From the NCBI GenBank assembly GCA_905194675.1, contig CAJJTG010000045.1:1-14163 (forward strand): a DNA stretch of 14,163 bases, written 5' to 3'. The translations under genes were made by a program, and so were the position numbers. This stretch comes from an uncultured Collinsella sp. (GTDB lineage: Bacteria > Actinomycetota > Coriobacteriia > Coriobacteriales > Coriobacteriaceae). Every line of letters starts with the position of its first letter. Positions within the stretch are counted from its first letter, which is position 1. Below are positions 12,920 to 14,163 of the stretch, piece after piece. The notes under the pieces were generated by a model. The model was not told where the DNA came from. It worked only from the letters and a program-made list of their open reading frames with translations, and did not search any database.

Positions 12920-14163
12920 TTACTTATCCTGTTCGAACGTTTGAGCGGTCGGCGTGGTACGAACCTTAAGCTCCTTGTGCCCAGAGTCCTTCGAAGTCGT
13001 GACCGTGTACTCAACCTTTATGTCTTGTCCAAGAAGCATGTGGACACCGCCCCATGCAACCTTCAAGCCATCGTGCGTCGCTTCGTTCATCTCGATAGAA
13101 CCGGAGCCCGAAGTCTTAATGTCCGAAATGCTGCCTCCCGCAGGAGCATAGAGATAAAGCCTCAGTACCTCATCATCAATATCCTGGCTAATGCCGTTAT
13201 GGCCCTGGAAATAACCAGGCATCTCGGCCTTCTCCTGGGGGGTCATCGTGTTCTTGAGCGAGGTGGTCACTCGATACGTCGTCGAGCCATCGGCATTTTC
13301 AACCGAAGAATCGATGGTGACTCGCTTATCGAGGAACCAATCCATCTTTGAATAACTGTAGTTGTTCACATAGACGCCCAAGATCGGAGCCTCCGACGTA
13401 TCGGCTTGGAGGGCGCCCGATATTCCAAGGGCCTTCGCGGCCTTTTCCTCGTCATCGTTTCTCGAATACATGAGGATGCGACCCTCGGAAGCACCCTTTT
13501 CGATGGCTCCAGCAATCTTAGCAATATCGCTGGAGCCCAGTTCGTCCACGATCTTGTTAAAAGCCGATCCGGCAACCGCCGCAAAAATGGCGTCCTGTTC
13601 CTCTACCGGGTAATTCCAATAAATATCGTGCAGCAGCACCTTTGCAGCGTTGCTTCCATCAACGACGGTACCGTCAGGAAGCTGTGTGCCGCCTACAATG
13701 CCGAGCATATACTGCAAAAATACCGGATCGACTGCAAATACGCCGTCGATGTCATCTCCGACAATGGCCTTCTGCATATCGCTGGCAAGCTGAGCCGCAC
13801 GCGGATAATCGGGCGTCATCGTAACGTCACCCATCGTGTATCCGAGCGTGTTGAATCCGGTCAGGCCCCATCCGGTCGTGAACAAGTTTGCTTCTTCATC
13901 GGTGATGGGAAGCGGGCTCAAAGGCTCTTTCATCATGTCGACTTTGACAAAATCGCCCAGTTCGAGCTTACCATCAGTCACCGACATCACGCCGCGAGAA
14001 CCGGGAAAACCGCCACAGGCGCGGATCTCGACATTGCTCATCGCGAGCACAAGATAATGACGCGTCTGGCCGTTGGCGCCGAGCATCTGGGGAAGGACGG
14101 GGGCGACTTTCTCCGCCGCGTCAACCGCGCCGTTGAGGGTGGCAAAGCCGTCCTTGGCCTTAT
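12920..14163 (-). CDS. DUF4012 domain-containing protein (5' end outside the window)
   Basis: The visible 413 residues begin beyond the right edge, because the frame stays open through 14163 (KAKDGFATLNGAVDAAEKVA before the first internal Met). The segment PQMLGANGQTRHYLVLAMSNVEIRACGGFPGS matches the conserved core of DUF4012 proteins, large envelope-associated actinobacterial proteins of unknown activity. The family usually has an N-terminal membrane anchor, which would be off-window. The C-terminal 150 residues look like a beta-rich domain (TTYRVTTSLKNTMTP, then LRLYLYAPAGGSI and VEYTV), with no catalytic motif I can point to and no C-terminal membrane segment. It sits three bases before glmM, which suggests a role linked to the cell wall or to envelope polysaccharide. 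That link is inference. Confidence 0.8.
   Translation of the reverse strand, partial: KAKDGFATLNGAVDAAEKVAPVLPQMLGANGQTRHYLVLAMSNVEIRACGGFPGSRGVMSVTDGKLELGDFVKVDMMKEPLSPLPITDEEANLFTTGWGLTGFNTLGYTMGDVTMTPDYPRAAQLASDMQKAIVGDDIDGVFAVDPVFLQYMLGIVGGTQLPDGTVVDGSNAAKVLLHDIYWNYPVEEQDAIFAAVAGSAFNKIVDELGSSDIAKIAGAIEKGASEGRILMYSRNDDEEKAAKALGISGALQADTSEAPILGVYVNNYSYSKMDWFLDKRVTIDSSVENADGSTTYRVTTSLKNTMTPQEKAEMPGYFQGHNGISQDIDDEVLRLYLYAPAGGSISDIKTSGSGSIEMNEATHDGLKVAWGGVHMLLGQDIKVEYTVTTSKDSGHKELKVRTTPTAQTFEQDK

Overview
The window is a high-GC bacterial chromosome segment. Its gene set (a PheS gene behind a T-box, a metal ECF transporter, a GlmM gene after a DUF4012 gene) and its protein style suggest the Coriobacteriia (Actinomycetota), most likely a Collinsella-like gut anaerobe. 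This is inferred from the style of the proteins, not from a search. No tRNA, rRNA, CRISPR array, insertion sequence or phage gene was seen.

Layout. Bases 1-59 are the 3' tail of an unidentified plus-strand gene, closed by a strong terminator at 92-127. A gene-free stretch (128-475) contains a perfect 20-bp inverted repeat (301-320 / 410-429). It lies in front of a plus-strand gene (476-1549) for a protein resembling AbiEi-like/DUF559-type proteins, with a PD-(D/E)XK or Vsr-like nuclease signature at its C-terminus. That gene meets, tail to tail, a minus-strand run: a metal-uptake ECF transporter (cbiM/nikM, cbiQ/nikQ, cbiO/nikO, 5187 down to 2473), followed by a zinc-dependent phospholipase C family protein (2394-1546). 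Between a predicted promoter and the cbiM start lies a perfect dyad, GTGTTAC-N14-GTAACAC, which matches a known type of NikR operator. The substrate may therefore be nickel rather than cobalt.

Bases 5514-9228 hold pheT and pheS (minus strand), the two subunits of phenylalanyl-tRNA synthetase. They are preceded by a complete T-box leader with a UUC (Phe) specifier and its own terminator (9315-9596). Divergently transcribed from this leader is an M32 metallocarboxypeptidase (9735-11318) with an unusual Lys/Ala-rich N-terminal tail, ended by a strong terminator. The right end is a minus-strand pair: a DUF4012 protein that runs off the window (14163-12920), then glmM (12916-11585), which makes glucosamine-1-phosphate for peptidoglycan. 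Only three bases separate the two.

Three intergenic spaces contain long fold-back elements of about 90-100 nt (5407-5501, 8051-8143, 11446-11544) that ordinary terminators do not explain. Together with the repeat pair at 301-429 and the NikR-like operator, these are the most interesting non-coding signals. No complete new defence or biosynthetic system is visible. The best candidate for something undescribed is the nuclease-like gene at 476 together with its upstream repeat pair.
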